Origin: an uncultured Haemophilus sp.
GTDB taxonomy: Bacteria > Pseudomonadota > Gammaproteobacteria > Enterobacterales > Pasteurellaceae
Assembly: GCA_905205995.1 (NCBI GenBank)
Contig: CAJLFU010000034.1
Span: 1 to 17,867 of the forward strand
Reading direction: 5' to 3'
Length of the DNA stretch: 17,867 bases
Part shown: in pieces, positions 6,523-14,770 of the stretch
Numbering within the stretch: the stretch's first letter is position 1
Layout: the number at the start of each line of letters is the position of its first letter
Position numbers and translations under genes: made by a program
Notes under the pieces: model-generated
What the model saw: the letters and a program-made list of their open reading frames with translations, nothing else
Databases searched by the model: none
Told to the model about the DNA's origin: nothing

Positions 6523-6557
6523 GAGTGAATAATATAGTTATTCACTCAACTATTCAA
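6523..6557 (-). promoter_or_regulatory. Lipoprotein promoter with overlapping operator-like inverted repeat
   Basis: On the minus strand -35 TTGAAT (6557-6552), a 17-base spacer and -10 TATTAT (6534-6529) predict a start near 6522, 63 bases before the lipoprotein ATG. A perfect inverted repeat with 10-base arms GAGTGAATAA/TTATTCACTC and a 5-base gap (6523-6547) covers the -10 box and half of the spacer. It lies upstream of the predicted start, so it would act as DNA, most simply as a repressor site. The rest of the gap 6460-6685 shows only the yjjB terminator. Confidence 0.6.
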
Positions 6558-6614
6558 GAAAAATACTCGCAAAATTTAGAGATCAAAGGAATAGATGGGT
6601 TAATGATTCAATTA

Positions 6615-6646
6615 CAAAAAATAAGGGCGTATTACACACGCCCTTA
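6615..6646 (-). terminator. Rho-independent terminator of yjjP-yjjB
   Basis: Perfect 9-base stem TAAGGGCGT/ACGCCCTTA with a 7-base loop (6646-6622), followed on the minus strand by a T-rich run (6621-6615). It lies 39 bases beyond the yjjB stop codon. Confidence 0.85.
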
Positions 6647-6685
6647 ATTTAAACTTATTAAAGTTATAATCAAAATACTTCTTTT

Positions 6686-7147
6686 CTATACAACTGGCTT
6701 TTGTCGATAGAACAATAATCCAGGTAAGGCTAAGCCTAAAACAAGGGCCCCTAAAATAAAGCTGGTATTGATAAAAGAGCTGATCATTTGCTCAAATAAT
6801 GTATCGGAAAATCCATAATGATGAATTTGTACGATAGCAATCATGGCTTTATAAGCATGAACCCCCGGAATCATTGGAATAATTGCCGCAACGGTAAAGA
6901 CTTTTGGATGAGCTAAATAACGGTGAGACAAATGCACACCAATAAAACCAATCACACAAGTGGCGAAAAAAGTGGCAAAAACAATTGGGACACCAAAGTG
7001 TAGTAATAAGGTTAGAGTGACATGTCCAAGTGCACCTAAAATCGCACAATACTTTAAGGCTTTAGGCGGCACATTAAATACTAAAGCAAATCCTACTGCG
7101 GGGATAGCTGCAAAAAGCATATCGTCGAGTAAATTCAGTAAAAACAT
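6686..7147 (-). CDS. yjjB: YjjB: small membrane subunit of a ThrE-type (YjjPB) exporter
   Basis: Inner-membrane protein of 153 residues corresponding to the C-terminal (DUF3815) half of threonine/serine exporters. It closely follows E. coli YjjB, for example DMLFAAIPAVGFALVFNVP near the start and the signature YLAHPKVFTVAAIIPMIPG in the middle, then GALVLGLALPGLLFYRQKP at the end. About four to five membrane segments are visible. The start at 7147 is preferred over an ATG 24 bases upstream: it aligns with E. coli YjjB, leaves a 4-base gap after yjjP, and has GTGGGG upstream. It must work with YjjP, encoded just before it. In E. coli and a relative, YjjPB has been reported as a succinate exporter; the substrate here is inferred. 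Confidence 0.92.
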   Translation of the reverse strand: MFLLNLLDDMLFAAIPAVGFALVFNVPPKALKYCAILGALGHVTLTLLLHFGVPIVFATFFATCVIGFIGVHLSHRYLAHPKVFTVAAIIPMIPGVHAYKAMIAIVQIHHYGFSDTLFEQMISSFINTSFILGALVLGLALPGLLFYRQKPVV

Positions 7148-7151
7148 CTTA

Positions 7152-7922
7152 CTACCCCACCCAAGAAACAATATTTAAAAGATTTAACGCAAAGACAATA
7201 CCTAAACAAGCACCAAAAGTGAGAACCGTAGCGATGGTCCATCGTCCTATTCCCATATTGACATACCCTTTTAAAATATCCGCAAGTGAATTAATTAATG
7301 GGAATCCTGGAACGAGTAATAAAACGCTAGAAGCTAATGCGATATGAGGATCATTGCCTAAACTATATTTCAGACTCATACCGGAAATCAGTGAGGCAAC
7401 AAATGCAGTAATGGCAAAAACGATGAGTGGATTGTAATGACGTTTAGAAATTTCTTGTCGAACAAACATGGCAATGGCAGAAGCAATAAAGGTGATTGCA
7501 CAAATTGTGATATCTCCGCCAGAAAGGTGAGCAAAAGAGGCACAAGATAAACCAATCATAAACACCACCAAATAACGGTTATATTTTAGTGGTTTTAATT
7601 TGTCCAGTTTCTTTTGAGCCATGGACAAATCATACAAGTGATGCTCTACAGCAACCACAATGTGCTGAACATCCGTAACGATTTGCATATTGATGCCTTT
7701 ATCGACATTCTTCCGCACGGTGGTAATACAATGCTGCTTAGAAAGTGTGGTTAATAAGACGGCATTTGCCGTTAAAGCACACTCCACGCTTTCAATGCCT
7801 AAAGCTACACCTAATCGCTGTGCCATTTGTACGACGACAGCACTTTCTGCTCCATGCTGTAACAATAACAAAGCGGTTTCCACACAAATACGGGTAACCG
7901 CTCGTTGGTATTCCTGATCCAT
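7152..7922 (-). CDS. yjjP: YjjP: large subunit of a ThrE-type (YjjPB) exporter
   Basis: 256 residues, the same length as E. coli YjjP, and the N-terminal half (DUF1212/ThrE) of the two-part exporter. Residues 1-110 form a soluble domain (ETALLLLQHGAESAVVVQMAQRLG, then VECALTANAVLLTTL) with the family's conserved HGAES-type segment. Five hydrophobic segments follow from about residue 117 on, including LVVFMIGLSCASFAHLSGGD, ITFIASAIAMFVRQE and VLLLVPGFPLINSLADI, the last being a signature of the family. The upstream ribosome site is weak (AGAG). It forms an operon with yjjB. Anaerobic succinate export is known for the E. coli pair; here it is an inference. Confidence 0.92.
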   Translation of the reverse strand: MDQEYQRAVTRICVETALLLLQHGAESAVVVQMAQRLGVALGIESVECALTANAVLLTTLSKQHCITTVRKNVDKGINMQIVTDVQHIVVAVEHHLYDLSMAQKKLDKLKPLKYNRYLVVFMIGLSCASFAHLSGGDITICAITFIASAIAMFVRQEISKRHYNPLIVFAITAFVASLISGMSLKYSLGNDPHIALASSVLLLVPGFPLINSLADILKGYVNMGIGRWTIATVLTFGACLGIVFALNLLNIVSWVG

Positions 7923-7955
7923 ATCTCTGTGCTCTTATTAAAGTAAACGTTAGAG

Positions 7956-8014
7956 ATTATAGATCGATAAATAAAAAATACAGAAAAAATGACCGCACCT
8001 ATGATCCAAGTCAA
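7956..8014 (-). promoter_or_regulatory. Possible yjjP promoter with FNR-like site
   Basis: A -10 TATAAT on the minus strand (7961-7956) predicts a start near 7949. TTGAC-TTGG-ATCAT at 8014-8001 matches the FNR consensus TTGAT-N4-ATCAA at 8 of 10 positions, centred near -58.5. The -35 is poor. Anaerobic control would suit a succinate exporter but is only suggested. Confidence 0.35.
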
Positions 8015-8051
8015 AACTTCAGTATTTCTAAGCCCTATTAATCAGCTGTGG

Positions 8052-8699
8052 TTAAATGGCTTTATCAAAATACAATGGCACATGACTTAATTTTGCCATA
8101 TTTGTGATATAGGCTAAAACCGCTGGTGGGAATTCGATTCCTTTCACACAAGTCAGATTTCGTAATACAGGGAAAATGATAATATCTTCAAGAGAAAGTT
8201 GGCCGTTTAAGGCATTTTCAGATTGAATTAATACCGCTAATTTCTCTAAATCGCCTTTTAAGCGAGTGAGATAGATTTCAGTCTTCGCAATATTTTCAGC
8301 AAAATCACCAATAAATTCCGTTTTCTTTTTAGTGAAATAATCGACCGCACTTTGGGTTTCAAATTCTGCTAAACCAATTTGCGTAAAGCGTGCAGTCGTA
8401 AGATGACCATAATAACTGCCGACTTCTTTTAACCATGCTTCAATTTCAGGACGAACGTGTTCAGATAAGATTTTTTCACCAAAATGTTCATCTACATAAT
8501 GCACGATATCCAAACTTTCCGGCATCGCAGTACCATCTTCTTTGATAAGAATGGGGACAACCTTTTTGCCCACTAAACCAATTGGCGTTGCTTCATCATC
8601 ATTTGCCAGCACTACAAGTTCTACCGGCAGATTTTTTAAACCAAAAATCATGCGGGCTCGCACACAAAACGGGCAATGATCGTAAACATATAATTTCAT
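8052..8699 (-). CDS. grxB: Glutaredoxin 2 (GrxB), GST-like fold
   Basis: Cytoplasmic glutaredoxin of 215 residues, identical in length to E. coli GrxB. It reduces glutathione-mixed disulfides with glutathione. The active site CPFC is at residues 9-12 (YVYDHCPFCVRARMIFG), followed by the thioredoxin-fold cis-proline region KVVPILI and the glutathione-contact segment MPESLDIVHYVDE. Residues from about 80 to the end form the helical GST-like C-terminal domain that sets this class apart from small glutaredoxins. The start is 3 bases after the recD stop, and its ribosome site GAGGAG lies inside the last recD codons, so it is translated from the recB-recD message. One uptake core (8344-8352) lies in the gene. 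Confidence 0.95.
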   Translation of the reverse strand: MKLYVYDHCPFCVRARMIFGLKNLPVELVVLANDDEATPIGLVGKKVVPILIKEDGTAMPESLDIVHYVDEHFGEKILSEHVRPEIEAWLKEVGSYYGHLTTARFTQIGLAEFETQSAVDYFTKKKTEFIGDFAENIAKTEIYLTRLKGDLEKLAVLIQSENALNGQLSLEDIIIFPVLRNLTCVKGIEFPPAVLAYITNMAKLSHVPLYFDKAI

Positions 8700-11600
8700 T
8701 TTTTACTCCTCTTTTTCCTGTAATAACTTTCCTAAACCACTTTGTCTTTTTACCGTATTTCTGACCGCACTTTGCCAGATTTTTTCATTGGCAAATACGG
8801 AAAGTTGATTTTTCGCACGGGTAACACCGGTAAATACCAGCTCTCGTGAAAGCACTGGATTAGGTTCTGTTGGTAACACCATGACGGTATGTTCAAACTC
8901 CGAACCTTGGGATTTATGAATCGTCATCATAAATGCAGGCTCGTGAGCGGGAATACGACTGGTAGAAACTTCTCGATTGCCGAACCACACTTTGCCTTTA
9001 GCCAAACACAAACCAATATCACCATTATACAGTTTCACGTTATGATCATTTTCGGTAATCATAATTGGCTTACCGATGTACCAATCATCCTCTTGGCGGA
9101 ACCAAAGTAGTTTTTCTGCACGTAATGCTAAAGCAATTTCTCGATTTAACTCTTCTACACCTAATGGCGAATCACGAAGTGCGGTCAAAAATCTCACCGA
9201 ATTAAAACTGTCTAAAATCGCTTCTGCATAAGTTTTTTCGTTGCCCTTTTCATTTATAAATTTTGCATTGAGATCTTTTTTCTGAGCAAAATAAGTTTGA
9301 AGTTGCGTTAAATAAACACGGTAATTTTCAACCGCACTTTTCACCACTTGGTGAACCGATTCTTTAACGTCTTGTTCTTCATCAAAATGATGAAAATGCA
9401 ACTCTTGTGGATATTCCGCAAAGGTTGCCACACTCCCCTCGCCTTTTCCTTGTTGAATTTGCTCAGCAAGTTGTTTAATGCCCGAATCATCTCGGAAACG
9501 ACGACTAAAGGTTAAATGGCAAATGGCATCACGCAACGGACTATGTTCGCCTTCAGTTGGTACAGTATAGCCTGTTGTTGCATGGATATAGTCGGCTTGA
9601 GCAGGGCTATAATCTTGCGTTAAAAATTGTGCAATTTCCCCTAATACCGCGCCAGCTTCCACAGAAGCCAATTGAGCTTGGTCACCCAATAAAATCAAAC
9701 GTGTTTCGGGTTTCAAGGCTTGTACAAGTTTCGCCATCATCGGCAAATCAATCATCGAGGTTTCATCCACCACTAACACATCAATTTGCAGTGGATTATG
9801 TGCATGATATTTCACGCTATCGGTAAAAGGTCGAACGCCTAGTAAACGATGCAAGGTTTCTGCGGTTTTAGGAATAGATGCACGTAACTCATCTGAAATC
9901 GGCATTTGTGCCAAAGCATTTTCGATAGATTCCGTTAAACGAGCTGCGGCTTTTCCTGTTGGGGCGACCAATTTAATATGAAGCTTGCCGCCAAATAATT
10001 CCTGTAATACACATAATAAGCGAGCGACTGTCGTGGTTTTCCCTGTTCCCGGCCCACCTGTAATCACAGAAAATGGGATTTTCACTGCTGTTGCGACTGC
10101 CACTTTTTGCCAATCAATTTGTGCTTGTTGTTGAGGAAAATAACGATCTAATAATGCCCGAATTTGTTGCGGTTCTACCGATAAAGTGCGGTCATTTTTC
10201 AAGGCATTTTTAATATATTGCGCCACGCGGAATTCATCTTGCCAAGCACGATAGAAATAAATCGCCCCAAATTGAAATGCGAGAGGCGCAATCTGATTTT
10301 CAGGATCTCGTGTAAAAGCAATATGCCCCGCTAAGGCTGATTGCCATTTTGATACAGGAAGCGAACCAATCTTTTCATTGATAAGCGACAAAAAATCCGT
10401 TTCAGTATGACGATAAGCCAAGCCGAATAAATTACGTTCTAAGAAAAGATCTAACACACAACAAGTATTGCCTTGCGTATAGCTCCAGTTGCAAAGTGCG
10501 GCTAATAAAATCGCTAAATTTTGGACGGGCTCGGCATAGCCTTTATCTTTTTGTTTATCAGCAATTAATTGAGCAAAATAATAATCGCCTTGAGTAATCA
10601 TACCTTGTTCTTGCAAGGATTTTAATAGGCTTAACATTAAAATAGCTCCTCTAATTGTTGGATTAATTGCCAATCTGGTTTATCAAAAAAGATACCTGAT
10701 TGTGGCGAACCATTCATTCCTCGTAAAAATGCATAGACCACACCACCGAAATCTCGGTTGTAATCGTAGTCAGGCAAACGTGTTTTTAAATAACGGTGTA
10801 ATGCCACCACATACAACAAGTATTGCCAATCATAGTGATGCTCTAACATGGCTTTTTTCAATGCAGCTTGATCGTAATCCTTTAATGTCTCACCCAAGAA
10901 ATTCGATTTGTAATCAAGCAAATAATATTTATCTTGATGACAGAAAACTAAGTCCATTGTGCCTCGCACCATGCCTTGAATATCATCAAACTGTAACGGT
11001 TCTGATGGCAAATGATGTAAGGTTGCTAACGCTCGGTTAAAACCAGCGACATCAAAATGGCTTGTGATATTGAGATAAAACGCCAACTCTTTTAAGCATT
11101 GTTTTTCGTTAATTTGAGCAAGGGTAAGATCATTATTTGGCAAAATTGGTGTGCTGAGTATTTGTTCAAACCACTGTTGAACTGCTGCAAACTGCTCTTC
11201 GGCAAGATTCAAATCCTGACATAATTTTTCAATGTTTTCTTTCTCAGCCAGTTGAGCAAAAGGCACCTTTTCAAAATAACGATGTAACAAAGTACCGATT
11301 TGTGTTCCTCGAGGGAAATCTAAAAGCATTTCATCGTTATCATGAGCAAGTGCGGTCAGATTTTCAGGGATATTTTCTATTGAAATCAATGCATCATAAT
11401 CTTTCGCATCATCAAAAATGAGCGATTTTTTCACCGCACTTTCATTCAAATAAGCGTTGCGTTGATGTATTTGTTCTATGCCACTAAAGCTCGTTACTCG
11501 CCAATCTTGTTCAATTTCACCTTGGAAAATTTCTGCACTTAAATTTTCTTGAGAAACATTTAAGGTAAGTGGTTCACTGGCTTGTAACACATCGGTTAAT

Positions 11601-14263
11601 TCAATCGCTACATCATTTGGCAAAAGCTGCTTAAATTTTTCCAATAACGGTTGGGTATCCCAATTATTTGGCAAATCGAGTTTTCGACCAATTTCACCCT
11701 GTGTTAAAACATACAATAAAGCATTCCATTTTTTATCAAAGGCTTTCGGTAACACAAAGGCCATTTGGTATTTTGCTCGGGTTAATGCCACATAAAGCAA
11801 ACGCAATTCTTCCGCAAAAACTTCTTCTGTTAAATCATCCAAGTGTTGATCTTGCATGTCCCACAAAGTTTTGTTTTGTTTCTTATCGTAATATAAATTA
11901 AATAGTTTCTTTTTAGTTGGGTCTTTTGCTGCATTTCCTAAAAATGGCAACCAAACCAAATCATATTCCAACCCTTTGGATTTATGGATAGTCACAATCT
12001 TCACTAACTGACGTTCGCTTTCTAAACGAATTTGTGCTTCTTGACGACCATCATCTTGAATTTGCTTTTCAAACCAGCGCAATAATGCCGCTTCACTTTC
12101 ATTTAATGCGGCTGCTTGCTGTAAAATTTCGGCTAAATGTAATAAATCTGTCAGTTTTCGCTCGCCATCAGGCCGAGATAAGAGTTTTTCTGTGATATTT
12201 TCTGCTAAAAGTAAATGATGCAACATCGGCAAGACGCCTTGGCGTTGCCAAATTTGTTGATACTCTGCAAATTTTTCAGCCCAACGTTGCCACTGAATTT
12301 CATCATGATGAATTTGGTGAATTTCAGCTGCATTTAAGCCGAAAAGTGCGGTCGCAATGGCATTCAAAATTGGGCGTTCCGTCACACTCAAACAAGCTTG
12401 CAAAATCAAGGCCAATTCTTTTGCTGTGTTACTCTCAAAGACATTTCCTCTATCCGAAAGGTAAACCGAAGCAATACCGAGTGCTTGCAATTCTTTCTTC
12501 ACTAGATCCGCTTCGGTATAACCACGCACCAAAACAGCAATATTTTCTGCTCGCAATGTTTGATTTTCCGCTTTGCTTTCATTCGGAAAAACAACCGGAT
12601 TTTGAGCCGCACTTTTTAACCATTGCTGAATCGATGTTGCACAAGCTTTCGCATAATCTTGCTGGGTGGATTTGTCTTTATCGTTAATGTAAAAACGGAA
12701 GGCTGGCTCAGGCTGATTATTTAACTGAAAAACAAGATTTTTCTTGGCGGCGCCGACGTTTAAAAATTCGATGTTTTCATAAATAAAAGGCGCATTTTTA
12801 AAATCAAATAATCGATTTACTCCTTCCACTAAAGGCTGGGATGAACGGTAGTTTGTACCTAAGTTGAAACGTTCATTCGCTTCTTTTGCTGCTTTTAAAT
12901 AAGTGAAAATATCGGCGCCACGGAAACGATAAATCGCCTGTTTTGGGTCCCCGATCATCATAAAGCCAACATTACCGGACGCGGTTTCATTGTGATAAAT
13001 TTTCGAGAAAATCTGATACTGCAACGCATCCGTATCTTGGAACTCGTCAATCATGGCAAAAGGATATTGAAAACGAATTAACTCCGCTAACTGTTCTCCA
13101 CCCTCACCATATAATGCTTCTTTCAATAAGCGTAATAAATCATCAAAGGATTTTTCAGGATGATTCGCTTTGTATTCAAGGAGTTTCTTTTGGATACCTT
13201 GACGATAGTGATAGAGAATGATTTTTTTAAATAAATCACTTGGTTGAATTTCTTCAATTAAAGCTTCAATCTCTTCAAAGGCTGGATGCTTTATTCTCAC
13301 CCCTTTTTTCTTAAAATCTGCTTTGACGGCGTTATCTAAAGCCGATTGTGTAAATTTTTTTACTAATGTTTCATTTAAGGTGATATCTGCTCTATTTTTT
13401 GCCCATGAGGTGACTTCATCGACAAAAGATAAAATCGTTTTACTTGAATATGTTCTACCATTTAAACAAGATTCATCTTTTTTTACGACTTCTTCATCAA
13501 AAAGGTTTCGGATTTCAACCGCACTTTCTAACCAAGTATCTTTAATCTTTTCAATAATTTCCGCATTTTTAGTGATATCTTTTTGCAAAAATTCTTTTAA
13601 TGGCAGTTCTAACAGTTCTGGTTTATCCAGTTGTATAGAAAAATCATTCCCAATATTTGAACCTAAGTCATTCAATACATCTTCTGGCGACTTCAATTCT
13701 TTTGAGATAAATGCCGCCAAATGGAAAGGCAAATCATAAAAATGCTCCCGCCAAAATTCATTCGCAAATTGTTTGAGTAAATCGGACTGATCTTTGAGAA
13801 GTTTTAAATTGAAATGCACGCCTGAATTGAAAGCATGTTGCATCAGCATTCGGCGACAAAAACCGTGAATGGTATAAATGGAGGCTAAATCTAAATTTTG
13901 CTCAGCCAGTTTTAAGCGGCGAAGTGCGGTCGGAATATCCTCTAAATAAGGCAATAATTCCGCTAAAAATTGATGTTCTCCAGTAAAAATCGCTTTATCT
14001 TTTGTCTCATAATATTCAGAAAAAACCGAAATTGCCGCCGTTAAACGTTCCCGAATTTTACGTTTTAAATCTTCCGTCGCCATTTCAGTGAAGGTTACCA
14101 CCAAAATCTCTTCCACATTCAACGGACGAGAACAACAATTCTTACCAGCCTGTAAAAGTAAACGAAGATAGATAGAACCGATAGTATAGGTTTTCCCTGT
14201 ACCTGCTGAGGCTTCAATTAAATTGACTTGATTTAAGGGTAACAAAATGGCATTAAGTGCGGT
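8344..14263. repeat. Cluster of eleven uptake signal cores in recB-recD-grxB
   Basis: Exact 9-base cores read as AAGTGCGGT on plus at 9177, 10184, 11348, 12344, 13922 and 14255, and on minus at 8344, 8764, 9331, 11433 and 13518 (first base given). This is about one per 560 bases, denser than the roughly one per 1.2 kb of H. influenzae. Near-matches at 10494 (last base changed) and 12605 (first base changed) were not counted. Confidence 0.9.
8703..10637 (-). CDS. recD: RecD: 5'-3' helicase (alpha) subunit of RecBCD exonuclease V
   Basis: RecD is the 5'-3' motor of RecBCD, which unwinds and degrades double-stranded ends and loads RecA after meeting Chi. The product has 644 residues. The start at 10637 is chosen because the ATG overlaps the recB stop (TAATG) with GAGGAG upstream; an ATG 36 bases earlier lies inside recB and lacks support. 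Residues 1-130 are the N-terminal domain that contacts RecC. The superfamily 1B helicase core has Walker A GGPGTGKT at 194-201, VAPTGKAAARL at about 224-234, and Walker B DETSMID at 291-297. Near the end are MMTIHKSQGSEFEHTVMVLP (motif V) and ELVFTGVTRAKNQL (motif VI). All core motifs look intact. Confidence 0.97.
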   Translation of the reverse strand: MLSLLKSLQEQGMITQGDYYFAQLIADKQKDKGYAEPVQNLAILLAALCNWSYTQGNTCCVLDLFLERNLFGLAYRHTETDFLSLINEKIGSLPVSKWQSALAGHIAFTRDPENQIAPLAFQFGAIYFYRAWQDEFRVAQYIKNALKNDRTLSVEPQQIRALLDRYFPQQQAQIDWQKVAVATAVKIPFSVITGGPGTGKTTTVARLLCVLQELFGGKLHIKLVAPTGKAAARLTESIENALAQMPISDELRASIPKTAETLHRLLGVRPFTDSVKYHAHNPLQIDVLVVDETSMIDLPMMAKLVQALKPETRLILLGDQAQLASVEAGAVLGEIAQFLTQDYSPAQADYIHATTGYTVPTEGEHSPLRDAICHLTFSRRFRDDSGIKQLAEQIQQGKGEGSVATFAEYPQELHFHHFDEEQDVKESVHQVVKSAVENYRVYLTQLQTYFAQKKDLNAKFINEKGNEKTYAEAILDSFNSVRFLTALRDSPLGVEELNREIALALRAEKLLWFRQEDDWYIGKPIMITENDHNVKLYNGDIGLCLAKGKVWFGNREVSTSRIPAHEPAFMMTIHKSQGSEFEHTVMVLPTEPNPVLSRELVFTGVTRAKNQLSVFANEKIWQSAVRNTVKRQSGLGKLLQEKEE

Positions 14264-14278
14264 TGATTTTTGGCTCAT
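10637..14278 (-). CDS. recB: RecB: helicase-nuclease (beta) subunit of RecBCD exonuclease V
   Basis: RecB carries the 3'-5' helicase and the only nuclease of RecBCD and loads RecA. With 1213 residues it is close to other Haemophilus RecB proteins (E. coli has 1180). UvrD-type motifs are in order: Walker A ASAGTGKT at 23-30, VTFTEMATEDLKRKI at 61-75, DEFQDTD at 411-417, GDPKQAIYRFRGADIF shortly after, VTIHKSKGLEYDLVWLP and LRLLYVALTRAK. The C-terminal nuclease has the H of GTLLHRYFE, then D1109 (GTMDLVF) and D1122-K1124 (LLDYKSN), matching E. coli D1067, D1080 and K1082 with the same 13-residue spacing. No Shine-Dalgarno is visible before the ATG. It heads the recB-recD-grxB operon; recC is not adjacent, as in H. 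influenzae. Confidence 0.97.
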   Translation of the reverse strand: MSQKSTALNAILLPLNQVNLIEASAGTGKTYTIGSIYLRLLLQAGKNCCSRPLNVEEILVVTFTEMATEDLKRKIRERLTAAISVFSEYYETKDKAIFTGEHQFLAELLPYLEDIPTALRRLKLAEQNLDLASIYTIHGFCRRMLMQHAFNSGVHFNLKLLKDQSDLLKQFANEFWREHFYDLPFHLAAFISKELKSPEDVLNDLGSNIGNDFSIQLDKPELLELPLKEFLQKDITKNAEIIEKIKDTWLESAVEIRNLFDEEVVKKDESCLNGRTYSSKTILSFVDEVTSWAKNRADITLNETLVKKFTQSALDNAVKADFKKKGVRIKHPAFEEIEALIEEIQPSDLFKKIILYHYRQGIQKKLLEYKANHPEKSFDDLLRLLKEALYGEGGEQLAELIRFQYPFAMIDEFQDTDALQYQIFSKIYHNETASGNVGFMMIGDPKQAIYRFRGADIFTYLKAAKEANERFNLGTNYRSSQPLVEGVNRLFDFKNAPFIYENIEFLNVGAAKKNLVFQLNNQPEPAFRFYINDKDKSTQQDYAKACATSIQQWLKSAAQNPVVFPNESKAENQTLRAENIAVLVRGYTEADLVKKELQALGIASVYLSDRGNVFESNTAKELALILQACLSVTERPILNAIATALFGLNAAEIHQIHHDEIQWQRWAEKFAEYQQIWQRQGVLPMLHHLLLAENITEKLLSRPDGERKLTDLLHLAEILQQAAALNESEAALLRWFEKQIQDDGRQEAQIRLESERQLVKIVTIHKSKGLEYDLVWLPFLGNAAKDPTKKKLFNLYYDKKQNKTLWDMQDQHLDDLTEEVFAEELRLLYVALTRAKYQMAFVLPKAFDKKWNALLYVLTQGEIGRKLDLPNNWDTQPLLEKFKQLLPNDVAIELTDVLQASEPLTLNVSQENLSAEIFQGEIEQDWRVTSFSGIEQIHQRNAYLNESAVKKSLIFDDAKDYDALISIENIPENLTALAHDNDEMLLDFPRGTQIGTLLHRYFEKVPFAQLAEKENIEKLCQDLNLAEEQFAAVQQWFEQILSTPILPNNDLTLAQINEKQCLKELAFYLNITSHFDVAGFNRALATLHHLPSEPLQFDDIQGMVRGTMDLVFCHQDKYYLLDYKSNFLGETLKDYDQAALKKAMLEHHYDWQYLLYVVALHRYLKTRLPDYDYNRDFGGVVYAFLRGMNGSPQSGIFFDKPDWQLIQQLEELF

Positions 14279-14341
14279 TTTTTATTTTTCTGTAAACATT
14301 AGAGTGCCCCTATTGTAGGGATTTGACTGAGGAATTTCCAT

Positions 14342-14370
14342 AAAAAATGCGGTGAAATTTCACCGCACTT
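14342..14370 (-). terminator. Terminator of ychN built on an uptake signal
   Basis: A perfect 20-base palindrome (14348-14367, centre GAAATTTC, arms TGCGGT/ACCGCA) is followed on the minus strand by six T (14347-14342). Its upstream side includes an exact uptake core ACCGCACTT at 14362-14370; the opposite arm is the same core with one change (AAATGCGGT). It lies 20 bases beyond the ychN stop. Confidence 0.85.
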
Positions 14371-14389
14371 TAATCTTCATCTTATTATT

Positions 14390-14746
14390 TTAGAACGTTA
14401 AAACTTTATCCGCCCATAATGTCCATTCTGAGACATCATCTAAGGTACCAAGGGTCACGCCGTCAATTAATTTAGCATCTAATAAACCACGTGCTTTTAC
14501 GCAGCTGGTGCATAATTTAATTTCAGCACCTTGTGCCGCTAAAATATCGATAAGTTGTTGGATATTGAAACCTTCATTTGGGTTTTGCCCAGCAATACCG
14601 CATAGAATCGCATCAGAAAAGCAGAATAATTTAATATTCACATCCTTGCTGTGCTCTTCTTTCATATTAATGGCGAAACGAACAGCGTTGAAGGTTTTTT
14701 CTCCGCTATATGTGGAATCATTGACGATAAAAAGAATATTTTGCAT
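14390..14746 (-). CDS. ychN: YchN-like DsrE-family protein, 118 residues
   Basis: Small cytoplasmic protein of the DsrE/DsrF fold, nearly the same length as E. coli YchN (117), with which it shares the GxNPNEGFNIQQLIDILAAQ block, KLCTSCVKARG and the ending WTLWADKVLTF. DsrE-type proteins form hexamers and some carry sulfur on a cysteine; here C79 and C82 in the CTSC segment are candidates. The role of YchN itself is not established. The start follows AAGGAG. It is flanked by a terminator on each side on the same strand, so it is probably a single-gene unit; no convincing promoter was identified in the short upstream gap. Confidence 0.9.
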   Translation of the reverse strand: MQNILFIVNDSTYSGEKTFNAVRFAINMKEEHSKDVNIKLFCFSDAILCGIAGQNPNEGFNIQQLIDILAAQGAEIKLCTSCVKARGLLDAKLIDGVTLGTLDDVSEWTLWADKVLTF

Positions 14747-14770
14747 GACGCACTCCTTGTTGTAATGCTA

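Noticed and set aside
3112..6557. Reading the unknown gene plus lipoprotein and Sel1-like genes as a new toxin-immunity or defence system.
   Set aside because: No toxin, nuclease or effector domain is visible, the genes are on opposite strands, and Sel1-like repeats are common general scaffolds. It is kept only as separate lower-interest observations.
7811..8014. Minus-strand open frame of 67 codons starting at TTG with a membrane-helix-like N-terminus (WIIGAVIFSVFFIYRS).
   Set aside because: It has no ATG or ribosome site, runs over the start of yjjP in another frame, and its hydrophobic part comes from a T-rich promoter region with an imperfect uptake core.
10638..10673. 12-codon N-terminal extension of RecD.
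   Set aside because: The TAATG overlap with a GAGGAG ribosome site gives a better start, and the extra residues are recB sequence in another frame.
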